The position numbers and the translations under genes were made by a program. The notes below the pieces were generated by a model that saw only the letters and a program-made list of their open reading frames with translations, did not search any database and was not told where the DNA came from. From Streptomyces sp. NBC_01304 (GTDB lineage Bacteria > Actinomycetota > Actinomycetes > Streptomycetales > Streptomycetaceae), in contig NZ_CP109055.1 of the NCBI RefSeq assembly GCF_035975855.1, positions 2,232,001 to 2,296,000 of the forward strand: a stretch of DNA of 64,000 bases, read 5' to 3'. Below, piece after piece: positions 1-8,240 of this stretch. How positions within the stretch are numbered: the stretch's first letter is position 1; each line of letters starts with the position of its first letter.

Positions 1-227
1 CCGCGATGTCGAGCAACGTCCGCTCCCCCGCGAGCACTTCGGCGCCCGCGACGGTGAGCCGTCTGCGCCGGATGTACTCGGACAGCGGCATCCCCGCGAG
101 CGCGGAGAACAGCCGCCGCAGGTGATACTCGCTCGTCACCGCGAGCCGGGCCAGCTCGGCCGCCTCGATCCGCTGGTCGAGGTGTGCCTCGATGTGTTCC
201 ATGGCCCGATTCAGCCGCTCAAGCACC
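1..227 (-). CDS. AraC-family transcriptional regulator, N-terminal part (cut by window edge)
   Basis: The 75 visible codons form an AraC-type helix-turn-helix at the extreme N-terminus: a helix reading RAMEHIEAHLDQRI, then ELARLAVTSEYHLRRLF and the SEYIRRRRLT segment typical of the first HTH. Regulators with the DNA-binding domain first usually carry a GyrI-like or other effector domain after it, which would lie outside the window. The GTG at 227 is chosen because GGAAGGAG lies six bases upstream; an in-frame ATG at 203 is the alternative. The target is unknown, and the gene lies about 140 bp downstream of the PAS gene on the same strand. Confidence 0.8.
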
Positions 228-305
228 CCGGACTCCTTCCCTTTCGCCCACCACGTTAGGAAGGACCCACCCTGCCGCACCCGACGATCCGTGCCCGGTC
301 CTGTC

Positions 306-351
306 GGGTCGGGTCGGGCGGGTCGGGTCGGGCGGGTCGGGTCGGGCGGGG
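306..351. repeat. G-run tandem repeat (about three copies of a 14-bp unit)
   Basis: The unit GGTCGGGTCGGGCG repeats about three times on the plus strand, giving some ten GGG runs separated by one or two bases. It lies in the 140-bp gap between the PAS gene and the AraC-type gene. Such spacing could fold as a G-quadruplex in single-stranded DNA; that is inference. No coding function is apparent. Confidence 0.75.
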
Positions 352-367
352 CACGCAGGGCAGGTGG

Positions 368-811
368 TCAGGGCGTGGCGCGGCTCGAAGCGGTCTCCAG
401 GAGGCGGCGGCGTACCTCCTTCTCCTGCGCCCGGCGCGCGGTGACGTCCCGGATGACGGCCCCGACGTGGCTCGCCGTGCCGTCGGCCGCGGTCAGCAGG
501 ACCACGCTGAACTCGATCGAGACGGTGGCGCCGGACGCGGTCAGGGCGGGCACGGCCAGCAGGTCGTCGGCCCCGTAGCGCGAGGTGCCGGAGGCCATGG
601 CGGCGACGAAGCCGTCGTGGTGCCGTCGCCGGTGCTTCTCCGGGATGATCAGATCGAGGCTCCGGCCCGCGACCTCGGCCGCCGACCAGCCGAAGATGCG
701 CTCCGCGCCCTGGTTCCAGTACCGGACGAGCCCTTCCCGGTCGACGATCACGATGCCGTCGGGCGCCTGATCCGCCATGCCGAGGACCACTGCCGGGTCC
801 AAGTCCGCCAT
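368..811 (-). CDS. Single PAS-domain protein
   Basis: This is a 147-residue soluble protein that is essentially one PAS domain. The start QAPDGIVIVDREGLVRYWNQGAERIFGW is a canonical PAS N-cap, followed by the GRSLDLIIPE helix and a PAC-like end GAVIRDVTAR. A short charged helix follows the domain, but there is no kinase, cyclase or HTH output, so it probably senses a ligand or redox state for a partner protein. The ATG at 811 has GGGAGG four bases upstream. Its 5' leader consists of six tandem 8-bp repeats next to the terminator hairpin of frc. Confidence 0.75.
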   Translation of the reverse strand: MADLDPAVVLGMADQAPDGIVIVDREGLVRYWNQGAERIFGWSAAEVAGRSLDLIIPEKHRRRHHDGFVAAMASGTSRYGADDLLAVPALTASGATVSIEFSVVLLTAADGTASHVGAVIRDVTARRAQEKEVRRRLLETASSRATP

Positions 812-822
812 TGTGCCTCCCT

Positions 823-870
823 GTCAAAACGTCGAAACGTCGAAACGTCAAAACGTCGAAACGTTGGAAC
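823..870. repeat. Six tandem 8-bp units upstream of the PAS gene
   Basis: Units of GTCGAAAC or GTCAAAAC, the last degenerate as GTTGGAAC, follow each other without gaps. They lie directly between the start of the PAS gene and the hairpin at 871-908. Eight-base phasing is not helical (10.5 bp), so this may be a slipped-strand repeat or a tandem binding site. Confidence 0.85.
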
Positions 871-908
871 GGGTGCCCTGCGCGCGGACCCACGCCCGCA
901 GGGCACCC
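871..908 (-). terminator. Hairpin downstream of frc
   Basis: A perfect 12-bp stem (GGGTGCCCTGCG at 871-882 paired with CGCAGGGCACCC at 897-908) with a 14-nt loop lies 23 bp past the frc stop codon. The U-tract is poor, as is usual in Streptomyces. It would end the oxc-frc transcript. Confidence 0.6.
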
Positions 909-930
909 GGGTATTGCGGGGCGCCCTAGG

Positions 931-2202
931 TCAGGCCACGACCTTGCCCTCGTGCAGCTTGCGGATGTCGTCCGCGTCGTAGCCGAGGTCGGCGAGGACC
1001 TCGTCCGTGTGCTCGCCGAGCAGCGGGGCGCCGATGATGTCGGGCTTGAAGGCGGAGAACTTGATCGGGCTGCCCACCGTCAGATAGGTGCCGCGCTCCT
1101 TCTGCTCGACCTCGACGATCGTGCCGCTCTTGCGCATGTCGGGGTCCTCGGCGAGTTCCTTCATGGAGAGCACGGGGGCGCAGGGCACCTCCCACTCGCG
1201 CAGGATGTCGACGGCCTCGTACTTCGTCTTGTCGGCGAGCCACTTCTCGATCTCGCCGAAGATCTCCATGATGCGCGGCTGGCGGGCCTTGGCCGTGGTG
1301 TAGTCCGGGTCCTCGACCCACTCGGGGTGGCCGATGGCCTCCGCCGTGCGCTTCCAGTTCTGCTCCTGGATCGTGAAGTAGATGTAGGCGTTGGGGTCGG
1401 TCTCCCAGCCCTTGCATTTCAGGATCCAGCCGGGCTGGCCGCCGCCGCCCGCGTTGCCGCCGCGCGGCACGGCGTCGCCGAACTCGCCGTGCGGGTACTG
1501 CGGGTACTCCTCCAGGTAGCCGATCTTCTCCAGGCGCTGCTGGTCGCGGAGCTTGACGCGGGTGAGGTTGAGGCAGGCGTCCTGCATGGACACCGAGACC
1601 TTCTGGCCGAGGCCGGTCTGGTTGCGCTGGATGATCGCCGTGAGGAGCCCGATCATCAGGTGCATCCCGGTGTTGCTGTCGCCGAGTGCCGAGCCGCTGA
1701 TGGTCGGCGGGCCGTCCCAGAACCCGGTGGTCGACGCGGCGCCGCCGGCGGCCTGCGCGACGTTCTCGTACACCTTCAGGTCCGACCAGGACGAGGAGTC
1801 GTTGAAGCCCTTGACCGAACCGAAGATCAGGCGCGGGTTCAGCTGGTGGATGTGGTCCCAGGAGAGGCCCATGCGGTCCATCGCGCCGGGCGCGAAGTTC
1901 TCGACGAGGACGTCCGCCTCGCGGATCATCTTCTCCATGACCTCTTTGCCCTCGGGGGTCTTGGTGTTGATGGCGAGGGAACGCTTGTTGCTGTTCAGCA
2001 TGGTGAAGTAGAGGGCGTCGAGCTCGGGGATGTCCCGCAGCTGGTTGCGGGTGACATCGCCGCCCTGGGGGCGCTCGACCTTGATGACGTCGGCGCCGAA
2101 CCAGGCGAGCATCTGGGTGCAGGCGGGACCGGCCTGGACGCCGGTGAAGTCGATCACCTTGATTCCGGCGAGCGGCAGGCCGTTGGAGGGCACAGCGGTC
2201 AT
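931..2202 (-). CDS. frc: Formyl-CoA:oxalate CoA-transferase
   Basis: This class III CoA-transferase (423 residues) moves CoA from formyl-CoA to oxalate, giving oxalyl-CoA for Oxc. It can be followed along the Oxalobacter enzyme from memory: Gln23 in GVQAGP corresponds to Gln17, Asp175 in ALGDSN is the catalytic aspartate (Asp169 there), and [10 protein letters not shown] at 249-258 is the mobile glycine loop. The KVYENVAQ and [10 protein letters not shown] segments that distinguish true Frc enzymes are also present. The ATG at 2202 has AAGGAAG upstream. It lies 42 bp after oxc on the same strand, a typical oxc-frc operon, and a hairpin follows. Confidence 0.93.
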   Translation of the reverse strand: MTAVPSNGLPLAGIKVIDFTGVQAGPACTQMLAWFGADVIKVERPQGGDVTRNQLRDIPELDALYFTMLNSNKRSLAINTKTPEGKEVMEKMIREADVLVENFAPGAMDRMGLSWDHIHQLNPRLIFGSVKGFNDSSSWSDLKVYENVAQAAGGAASTTGFWDGPPTISGSALGDSNTGMHLMIGLLTAIIQRNQTGLGQKVSVSMQDACLNLTRVKLRDQQRLEKIGYLEEYPQYPHGEFGDAVPRGGNAGGGGQPGWILKCKGWETDPNAYIYFTIQEQNWKRTAEAIGHPEWVEDPDYTTAKARQPRIMEIFGEIEKWLADKTKYEAVDILREWEVPCAPVLSMKELAEDPDMRKSGTIVEVEQKERGTYLTVGSPIKFSAFKPDIIGAPLLGEHTDEVLADLGYDADDIRKLHEGKVVA

Positions 2203-2244
2203 GTCGGCTTCCTTTTCGTGAAGTGCTTCAGTGGGAAGGGGAGT

Positions 2245-4002
2245 TCACTTCTTGGCCGGCGTGATGTTGCCGACGGTGATGCCCTTGGGATTGAGGTGCG
2301 CGATGTGGCCGCTCTCGGTGCCGGCCGAGGGGTCGATCTCGCAGTCGATGAGCGCGGGGCCGCCGGCGGCCAGGGCCTCGGTGAGGGCGGCGGTGACCTC
2401 GGCGGGCGTGGTCGCGCGGTAGCCCTTGCCGCCGAACGCCTCGGCCATCAGGTCGTGCCGGGCCGCGCCCATGAGGGTCGTCGGGGACGGGGCGTCGCCG
2501 AGCGGGTTGACGTCGTCGCCGCGGTAGACGCCGCCGTTGTTCATGATGACCGTGACGACGGGCAGCTTGTAGCGGCAGATCGTCTCCAGCTCCATGCCGC
2601 TGAACCCGAAGGCGCTGTCGCCCTCGACGGCCACGACGGGCTGTCCGCTCTCCACGGCGGCGGCGATCGCATAGCCCATGCCGATGCCCATCACGCCCCA
2701 GGTGCCGCTGTCCAGGCGGTGGCGCGGCACGTGCATGTCGATGACGTTGCGGGCGATGTCGAGCGCGTTGGCACCCTCGTTGACGAGGTAGATCTCGGGG
2801 CGCTCGCGCAGGACGTCGCGTACGGCCTTCAGGGCGCCCATGAACTGCATCGGGTGCGGGTCGGCCTCCAGGCGCTTCGCCATCTTCGCGACGTTCGTCG
2901 CCGAGCGGGCCGCCAGCTCTTCCTTCCAGGCCGCGGGGGTGGCGATCTGGCCGGGCTTGGTGCGTTCGGCGATCGCGTCGAGCACCGACTCGATGTCGCC
3001 GACGAGCGGGGCGGCGATGGGCTGGTTGCTGTCCATCTCCTTGGGCTCGATGTCGACCTGGATGAATTTCGCGTCGGGGTTCCAGCCCGTCTGGCCGTGA
3101 TTGAGGAGCCAGTTGAGGCGGGCGCCGACGAGCATCACGACGTCGGCCTTCTTCAGGGCCATCGAGCGGGCGGTGGCCGCGGACTGCGGGTGGTCGTCGG
3201 GCAGCAGGCCCTTCGCCATCGACATCGGTACGTACGGGACGCCGGTCGACTCGATGAACTCGCGGATCTTGTCGTCGGCCTGGGCGTACGCGGCCCCCTT
3301 GCCGAGCACCACCAACGGCCGTTCGGCACCGGCCAGAAGCTCGATCGCCCGGTCCACCGCCTCCGGGGCGGGCAGCTGGCGCGGCGCGGGGTCGACGAGG
3401 CGGCTCAGCGTCTTGGCGCCCTCCTCCGCGTCCATGATGGAGCCGAGGACCTGGGCCGGAATGTCGAGGTACACGCCGCCGGGGCGGCCGGATATCGCGG
3501 TACGCAGCGCACGCGCGATGCCGCGGCCGATGTCCTCGACGCGGCTGACGCGGTAGGCGGCCTTCACGAAGGGCTGGGCGGCGGCGAGTTGGTCCATCTC
3601 CTCGTAGTCGCCCTGTTTGAGGTCGACCAGGTGCCGCTCGCTGGAGCCGGAGATCTGCACCATCGGGAAGCAGTTCGTCGTCGCGTTCGCCAGCGCCACC
3701 AGGCCGTTGAGGAAGCCCGGCGCCGACACCGTCAGGGCGATGCCCGGCTTCTGGGTCAAGTACCCGGCCGCGGCTGCCGCGTGGCCGGCGTTGCTCTCGT
3801 GGCGGAAGCCGATGTAGCGGATGCCCTGCGCCTGCGCGAGGCGGGCCAGGTCGGTGATCGGAATGCCGACCACCCCGTAGATGGTGTCCACGTCGTTCAA
3901 CTTCAGCGCGTCGACGACCAGGTGGTACCCGTCGGTGAGTGCGGCCTGGGCCTCGGCGGTCGCCTCGGTGTCCGTTTCAGCAGGGCCAGCAGGGTCAGTC
4001 AT
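2245..4002 (-). CDS. oxc: Oxalyl-CoA decarboxylase
   Basis: This ThDP-dependent enzyme (585 residues) converts oxalyl-CoA to formyl-CoA and CO2 and works in a cycle with Frc. The N-terminal pyrimidine-binding domain carries the activating Glu69 in RHESNAGH. The middle domain starts near residue 200. The ThDP/Mg motif runs from GDSAFG (461) to MNNGG (near 490), followed by the active-site Tyr493 in GVYRGD. The C-terminal CoA-side motif reads TESGHI, where I recall SGR in Oxalobacter, so the last position is His here. AAGGAGG precedes the ATG. The gene is first in the oxc-frc unit and diverges from the acyl-CoA synthetase at 4485. Confidence 0.95.
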   Translation of the reverse strand: MTDPAGPAETDTEATAEAQAALTDGYHLVVDALKLNDVDTIYGVVGIPITDLARLAQAQGIRYIGFRHESNAGHAAAAAGYLTQKPGIALTVSAPGFLNGLVALANATTNCFPMVQISGSSERHLVDLKQGDYEEMDQLAAAQPFVKAAYRVSRVEDIGRGIARALRTAISGRPGGVYLDIPAQVLGSIMDAEEGAKTLSRLVDPAPRQLPAPEAVDRAIELLAGAERPLVVLGKGAAYAQADDKIREFIESTGVPYVPMSMAKGLLPDDHPQSAATARSMALKKADVVMLVGARLNWLLNHGQTGWNPDAKFIQVDIEPKEMDSNQPIAAPLVGDIESVLDAIAERTKPGQIATPAAWKEELAARSATNVAKMAKRLEADPHPMQFMGALKAVRDVLRERPEIYLVNEGANALDIARNVIDMHVPRHRLDSGTWGVMGIGMGYAIAAAVESGQPVVAVEGDSAFGFSGMELETICRYKLPVVTVIMNNGGVYRGDDVNPLGDAPSPTTLMGAARHDLMAEAFGGKGYRATTPAEVTAALTEALAAGGPALIDCEIDPSAGTESGHIAHLNPKGITVGNITPAKK

Positions 4003-4044
4003 GGTCCGAGGTCCTCCTTGGGCAGGTCATGCGTGCGGCTACTC

Positions 4045-4256
4045 GTTGGGGCGTGCGCCGGAAGTCCCTCCGTCCGCCCGCAGGGCGGGCCCTGCGGCGG
4101 CTGGTGCGTGCTCTCGGCGTGCCGGGCGGAAGTCCTCGTACTGGACGTACTTGGGCTTTCGCCTGGTGCGGCGAGAGGGGGTCCCCCTGCTCGAAGAGCT
4201 TGGGGGCGCGTGCCAGGCGTCGCGGGGCAGGAGGGACTTCCGGCGCACGCCCCAAC
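4045..4256. repeat. MITE-like 212-bp element with 27-bp perfect terminal inverted repeats
   Basis: The arms 4045-4071 and 4230-4256 are exact reverse complements. The left arm contains TTGGGGCGTGCGCCGGAAG. The interior holds further hairpins, one around CCGCAGGG/CCCTGCGG at about 4077-4096 and one around CCCCTGCTCGAAGAGCTTGG near 4172. There is no transposase and no convincing coding sequence. It occupies half of the 482-bp gap between oxc and the acyl-CoA synthetase. I infer an intergenic repeat family or non-autonomous element. Confidence 0.75.
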
Positions 4257-4484
4257 CTTCCGCAGCGCGCTCGCGCCCCGTCCAAGACCTATCGGCGACC
4301 AGCTGATAACCAACATCTATCGAGAGCCCTCCAGGGCCGGTCGCGGGCGCCCGAACTCCCTTGATAAATGGCCGCTATCGGCTGGTCGGACGTGCCTATT
4401 GGACGCCTCCCGCCCGCCCGCGCAGGCTCGCAGGGGCAGCCTCACGACAGCTGCGCCGTGCCTGGTGCGAGGAGGTGGAGTGTC
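4257..4484. promoter_or_regulatory. oxc / acyl-CoA synthetase divergent control region
   Basis: This part of the gap is less GC-rich and holds two inverted TATC/GATA pairs: TATC-N11-GATA at 4290-4308 and GATA-N9-TATC at 4363-4379. Further CTATC or CTATT motifs lie around them. Spaced inverted ATC/GAT halves resemble LysR-type operators, and a LysR gene lies at 6082-7014. No convincing -35/-10 pair was found. Confidence 0.4.
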
Positions 4485-6065
4485 ATGGCCGTTCCGACCG
4501 CAGCATCCCTGCGGGAGCCGGGCGGGTACCGGGCCCCGGCGGTCACGGGGCTCGCCGATCTCCTCGACCGTCAGGTACGGAGCCGTCCCCGGGCCCGCGC
4601 GCTCGTCGTCACCGGCGACCGCCTCGAACTGTCCTACCGCGCCCTCGCCGCACTGGCCGACGACGTGGCGGGCCGGCTCGTGGGGGCGGGCCTTCGCCGG
4701 GGTGACGCGGTCGGCCTGAGATGCGCCAACACGGCCGAGTTCGTGGTCGGACTGCTCGGCGCGGCGCGGGCCGGTCTGGTGGTCGCTCCGCTGGACCCGG
4801 CCCTGCCCGGGTCCCAGCTGTCGGACCGCCTGGACGCGCTCGGGGCGCGGGCCCTGCTCGTCGGCCCGGGCGCTCCGCCCGCCGGGGCCGGCGCTTCGGC
4901 CTGGCCGCTGCGCGTCGACCTCTCCCGCGCCGGCACGGCGACGGCCTCCCTCGATGCCGGGACCCTCGTTGCCCCTCAACTGCGGGGCGCTGCAAGCGAG
5001 TTCGGCGACCGCGACGCCCTCGTCCTGTTGACCGCCGGGACCTCGGACCGGGCCAGGATGGTCCCGCTGACGCACGACAACATCGCGGCCTCCGTGCGCG
5101 GCATCTGCGCCACGTACGAACTGGGGCCCGGTGACGCCACGGTCGCGGTGATGCCGTTCTTCCACAGCCACGGCCTGTTCGCGACGCTGCTCGCCTCGCT
5201 GGCCGGCGGCGGCTGCGTACTGCTTCCGGCGGACGGCCGGTTCACGGCGCACACGTTCTGGGACGACGTACGGGCGGTGGCGGCGACCTGGTTCACCGCG
5301 GTCCCGGCGGTCCACGAGATCCTCCTGGACCGCTCGGAGCGCGACTATCCGGGCCCGCAGGCCGCACCCCTGAAGTTCGTACGCAGCTCCAGCGCGCCCC
5401 TCAACACGGCCACGCAGCGCGCCCTGGAGCGGACCTTCGGGGCCCCGCTCCTGTCCGCGTACGGCATGACCGAGACCTCGCACCAGGCGACCAGCGAACC
5501 GCTGCCGCAGCACGGGCTGCTCAAGAACGCGTCGGTCGGCCGGCCAACGGGCCTCGCCCTACGGGTGGTTGACGAGCAGGGGCACACCTGCCCGCCCGGC
5601 GTCGAGGGCGAGGTGTGGGTGCACGGACCCACCGTGGCCCGCGGCTATCTCGCCGGCCCGGCCGAGACGGCGCGCAGTTTCACCGACGGCTGGTTCCGCA
5701 CCGGCGACCTGGGCGCGCTGGACGAGGACGGCCATCTCTGCCTCACCGGTCGGATCAAGAACCTCATCCACCGCGGCGGCGAGAAGATCTCGCCCGAGTA
5801 CGTCGAGGACATCCTCGCCGGGTACCCGGGCGTCGTCGAGGCGGCGGTGTTCGCCCTGCCCGACGCCACCTACGGGCAGCGGGTCGGCGCCGCGGTGGTG
5901 GTGCGCACGGACGAGCCCGTCGGGTCGGCGGAGATCCTGCGCTACTGCCAGGGCCGCCTCGCGGCCTTCGAGGTGCCCGACCGGCTGGAGGTGGTCGCCG
6001 CGCTGCCGCACACCGCGAAGGGCGGCCTCGACCGGCAGGCGGTGGACGCGCTGTTCGCGCGCTGA
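4485..6065 (+). CDS. AMP-forming acyl-CoA synthetase, probable oxalate-CoA ligase (AAE3/Pcs60-like)
   Basis: This ANL-family adenylate-forming enzyme (526 residues) follows the AAE3/Pcs60 oxalyl-CoA synthetases in order: TAGTSDRARMVPLTH (P-loop), VMPFFHSHGLFATLL, TWFTAVPAVHEILLDR, FVRSSSAPLN, SAYGMTETSH, GWFRTGDLG and GRIKNLIHRGGEKISP. Placement opposite oxc-frc suits ATP-dependent activation of oxalate. The P-loop has Arg instead of Lys. The C-terminal A10 motif reads HTAKGGLDR, so the usual catalytic Lys of T-A-S-G-K is Gly, with a Lys two residues earlier. The ATG at 4485 follows GGAGGTGGAG. It converges on the LysR gene, 16 bp away. Confidence 0.8.
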   Translation: MAVPTAASLREPGGYRAPAVTGLADLLDRQVRSRPRARALVVTGDRLELSYRALAALADDVAGRLVGAGLRRGDAVGLRCANTAEFVVGLLGAARAGLVVAPLDPALPGSQLSDRLDALGARALLVGPGAPPAGAGASAWPLRVDLSRAGTATASLDAGTLVAPQLRGAASEFGDRDALVLLTAGTSDRARMVPLTHDNIAASVRGICATYELGPGDATVAVMPFFHSHGLFATLLASLAGGGCVLLPADGRFTAHTFWDDVRAVAATWFTAVPAVHEILLDRSERDYPGPQAAPLKFVRSSSAPLNTATQRALERTFGAPLLSAYGMTETSHQATSEPLPQHGLLKNASVGRPTGLALRVVDEQGHTCPPGVEGEVWVHGPTVARGYLAGPAETARSFTDGWFRTGDLGALDEDGHLCLTGRIKNLIHRGGEKISPEYVEDILAGYPGVVEAAVFALPDATYGQRVGAAVVVRTDEPVGSAEILRYCQGRLAAFEVPDRLEVVAALPHTAKGGLDRQAVDALFAR

Positions 6066-6081
6066 AGGCCTGCCGCGACCC

Positions 6082-7014
6082 CTATCGGACGCGGTGCTCG
6101 GCCGGCATCGGCTGGTCGAAGAAGTCGTCCAGGGACAGACCCGTCGCCGCGTTCACGAACGCCCTGGCCGCGATCGACCCGGGTGTCGCCGCCTGGATCG
6201 CCACAGACACCTGCGCCCTGGCGTCCGGTTCGACCAGGCGGACGGCCCTGGTCCGGCCGATCACGGGCATCGCCCGCAGCCAGGAGTGCGGCACGATGCT
6301 CGCCCACTCACCGACCCCCACATGCGCGTACAGGGAAGCGATCGAGTCCGTCTCCACCTGCGGGGTCACCACGACGCCGAGCCGGCCGAACACCCCGTCG
6401 ATGAGCTGCCGGATGCGCATGTCGGGCGTGAGCAGCGCGAGCGGCAGCTGGGCGGCCTCCGCCCAGGTCATGGTGTGGGTGCCCGGCAGCAGCTGGTCGC
6501 TGGAGACCAGGAGCATGTACCGCTCCTCGTACAGCGGCGTCACCTGCAGGCCGTCCCGGTCGTCGGGGCCGAAGTGGGCGATCGCGGCGTCGAGCTCGAA
6601 CTCGCGCAGCTGGCGCAGCAGTTCCTTCGTCGAGAGCCGGGAGCGGACCTGCACCTTGGCCAGCGGGTGCGCCGAGCAGAAGGCGCCGACCGGGAGCGCC
6701 AGGGTCGTGGACGCCGTGGGTTCGGTGCCGAGCCGCAGCGTCCCGGTGATGCCGGACTGCACGGCGGCCACCTCGGCCTTGAACGCGTCCTGCTCGGCGA
6801 GGATCCGCTTGGCCCACACGACGAGCCGCTCGCCCTCGGGGGTGAGGCCCTCGTAGTTGTGCCCGCGGTTGATCAGCGTGACGTTGAGTTCGCGCTCGAG
6901 CTTGGCTATCGCCGCGGAGAGCGCGGGCTGCGACACGTAGCAGGACTCCGCGGCTCGCGCGAAGTGCCGCTCCCTGGCCACCGCCACGAAGTACTCCAGC
7001 TGACGGAACAGCAT
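6082..7014 (-). CDS. LysR-type transcriptional regulator
   Basis: This 310-residue protein has the LysR winged helix at residues 1-60 (LEYFVAVARERHFARAAESCYVSQPALSAAI, then LERELNVTLI) and a periplasmic-binding-like effector domain from about residue 90 (GTLRLGTEP). It lies just past the acyl-CoA synthetase and next to the oxalate genes, so an oxalate, formate or related CoA-pathway signal is plausible. The effector itself cannot be read from sequence. Possible operators with TATC/GATA halves lie in the oxc/synthetase gap. Confidence 0.88.
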   Translation of the reverse strand: MLFRQLEYFVAVARERHFARAAESCYVSQPALSAAIAKLERELNVTLINRGHNYEGLTPEGERLVVWAKRILAEQDAFKAEVAAVQSGITGTLRLGTEPTASTTLALPVGAFCSAHPLAKVQVRSRLSTKELLRQLREFELDAAIAHFGPDDRDGLQVTPLYEERYMLLVSSDQLLPGTHTMTWAEAAQLPLALLTPDMRIRQLIDGVFGRLGVVVTPQVETDSIASLYAHVGVGEWASIVPHSWLRAMPVIGRTRAVRLVEPDARAQVSVAIQAATPGSIAARAFVNAATGLSLDDFFDQPMPAEHRVR

Positions 7015-7089
7015 CGGCGACCCCTCCCCTGCGGCGACCCTTCGAGCCCTGCGGCCCCTGCGCCCCTCAAAGATCGATCCTAGGCAGGG

Positions 7090-7449
7090 CTAGGCCTTCT
7101 TGACCACGCTCGACTTGAGCTGCATCGCCCCGAACCCGTCGATCTTGCAGTCGATGTCGTGGCCGTCGACGCCGTCGATCAGCCGGATGTTGCGCACCTT
7201 GGTGCCGGCCTTGATGCCGGAGGGGTTGCCCTTGACCTTGAGCGCCTTGACGACGGTCACGCTGTCGCCGTCGCTCAGGACGTTGCCTACCGCGTCCTTG
7301 ACGACCTTCTCCTGCCCGCCCGAGGCCACCTCGGCACCTTCCTCGGCGGGCACCCACTCGTGGCCGCATTCGGGGCACACCACGAGGGCGTTCATCTCGT
7401 AGGTGTACTCACAGGAGCATTTCGGACATGGCGGCGGATTCTCGTTCAT
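7090..7449 (-). CDS. yjdM: YjdM/PhnA-like zinc-ribbon protein
   Basis: This 119-residue protein has an N-terminal zinc ribbon: two CxxC pairs in PCPKCSC and VCPECGHEW. An SH3-like PhnA domain follows, with the hallmarks [24 protein letters not shown] and [11 protein letters not shown]. The family was named for phosphonate operons, but the physiological role is unsettled and no phosphonate genes are near. The ATG at 7449 gives the usual family N-terminus [11 protein letters not shown]; its ribosome-binding site is weak. It diverges from the PAP2 gene. Confidence 0.85.
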   Translation of the reverse strand: MNENPPPCPKCSCEYTYEMNALVVCPECGHEWVPAEEGAEVASGGQEKVVKDAVGNVLSDGDSVTVVKALKVKGNPSGIKAGTKVRNIRLIDGVDGHDIDCKIDGFGAMQLKSSVVKKA

Positions 7450-7512
7450 GCGATCAGGATATCTGCGGCTCACACAACACCGACAACTCGTACACTGACG
7501 GGCGAGGGGGAG

Positions 7513-8235
7513 GTGGATCGCATCTGCCTGGAGCAGGGGAAACAGGAAGCCGCTGATGCAGCGGTGGGGCGTGAGACCGGCCGTTCCGCTCGCGCGGTGC
7601 TGCCCCCGACGCTGCGCGCGTGGCTCGGGTTCATCGCGGTCCTCGCCGCGCTCGTGGTCGTCGCGCTCGGGGTCCTGTACGCCGGACACAGCGAGCCCGG
7701 CAGGGTGGACAGGTGGTTTGTCGAGCCGACGGCGGACAGTGTGCGGCCGCCGTGGCGGAACGTCGCTCTGCCCATCGACTTCCTGGGAGAGCCCGTCGGA
7801 GCGGCGACGCTCATCGTGGCCGCCGTGGCGGGCTGCCTGCTGCTTCGGCAGCGTCGCGCCGCGGTCCTCGTCGTGGCCGGTGTGGGCATGACTGTGGGGA
7901 CGGGGACCCTGCTCAAGTACGTAGTGGAACGCACCATCCACGGCGACGGCAACCTGTCCTACCCGAGCGGGCACACCGCCTTCCTCACCGCGCTCGCCCT
8001 CATGGCGGCGTTCCTCGCGACCGGCCGGCTCGGCCTCGGCAGGGCGGCCGGCACGTCGCTCGTGCTCGCCGCGGCGCTGGTCGCCGGCGCCGCCATGGGC
8101 TGGGCGCAGGTCGCCCTGGGCGCGCACTACCCGACCGACGTCCTCGGCGGCTGGTGCACCGCGCTGGCGGTGATTCCGGCGACCGCGTGGGTGGTCGACC
8201 GGATCGCCGACTCCCGTCGGCACGGGCAGCACTGA
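7513..8235 (+). CDS. PAP2-superfamily membrane phosphatase
   Basis: This integral-membrane phosphatase of the phosphatidic-acid or undecaprenyl-pyrophosphate type has the three PAP2 motifs in order: KYVVER (near residue 134), SYPSGHT (near 150) and [14 protein letters not shown] (near 195-207, with the catalytic His and Asp). About five hydrophobic spans are visible. Recycling of a lipid carrier would fit the neighbouring glycan operon, but this is inference. The start is uncertain: GTG at 7513 has GAGG five bases upstream, and GTG at 7564 is a shorter alternative. It converges on the class III aminotransferase gene, 5 bp away. Confidence 0.8.
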   Translation: MDRICLEQGKQEAADAAVGRETGRSARAVLPPTLRAWLGFIAVLAALVVVALGVLYAGHSEPGRVDRWFVEPTADSVRPPWRNVALPIDFLGEPVGAATLIVAAVAGCLLLRQRRAAVLVVAGVGMTVGTGTLLKYVVERTIHGDGNLSYPSGHTAFLTALALMAAFLATGRLGLGRAAGTSLVLAAALVAGAAMGWAQVALGAHYPTDVLGGWCTALAVIPATAWVVDRIADSRRHGQH

Positions 8236-8240
8236 TCGCT

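Noticed and set aside
811..4719. Plus-strand open frame of about 1300 codons across frc and oxc
   Set aside because: It lies antisense to two recognised enzymes, with Val/Leu/Gly/Arg composition and no motif. It arises from the GC skew at codon positions.
4317..5513. 398-codon minus-strand frame over the acyl-CoA synthetase
   Set aside because: It is a shadow of the synthetase, whose motifs are clear on the plus strand.
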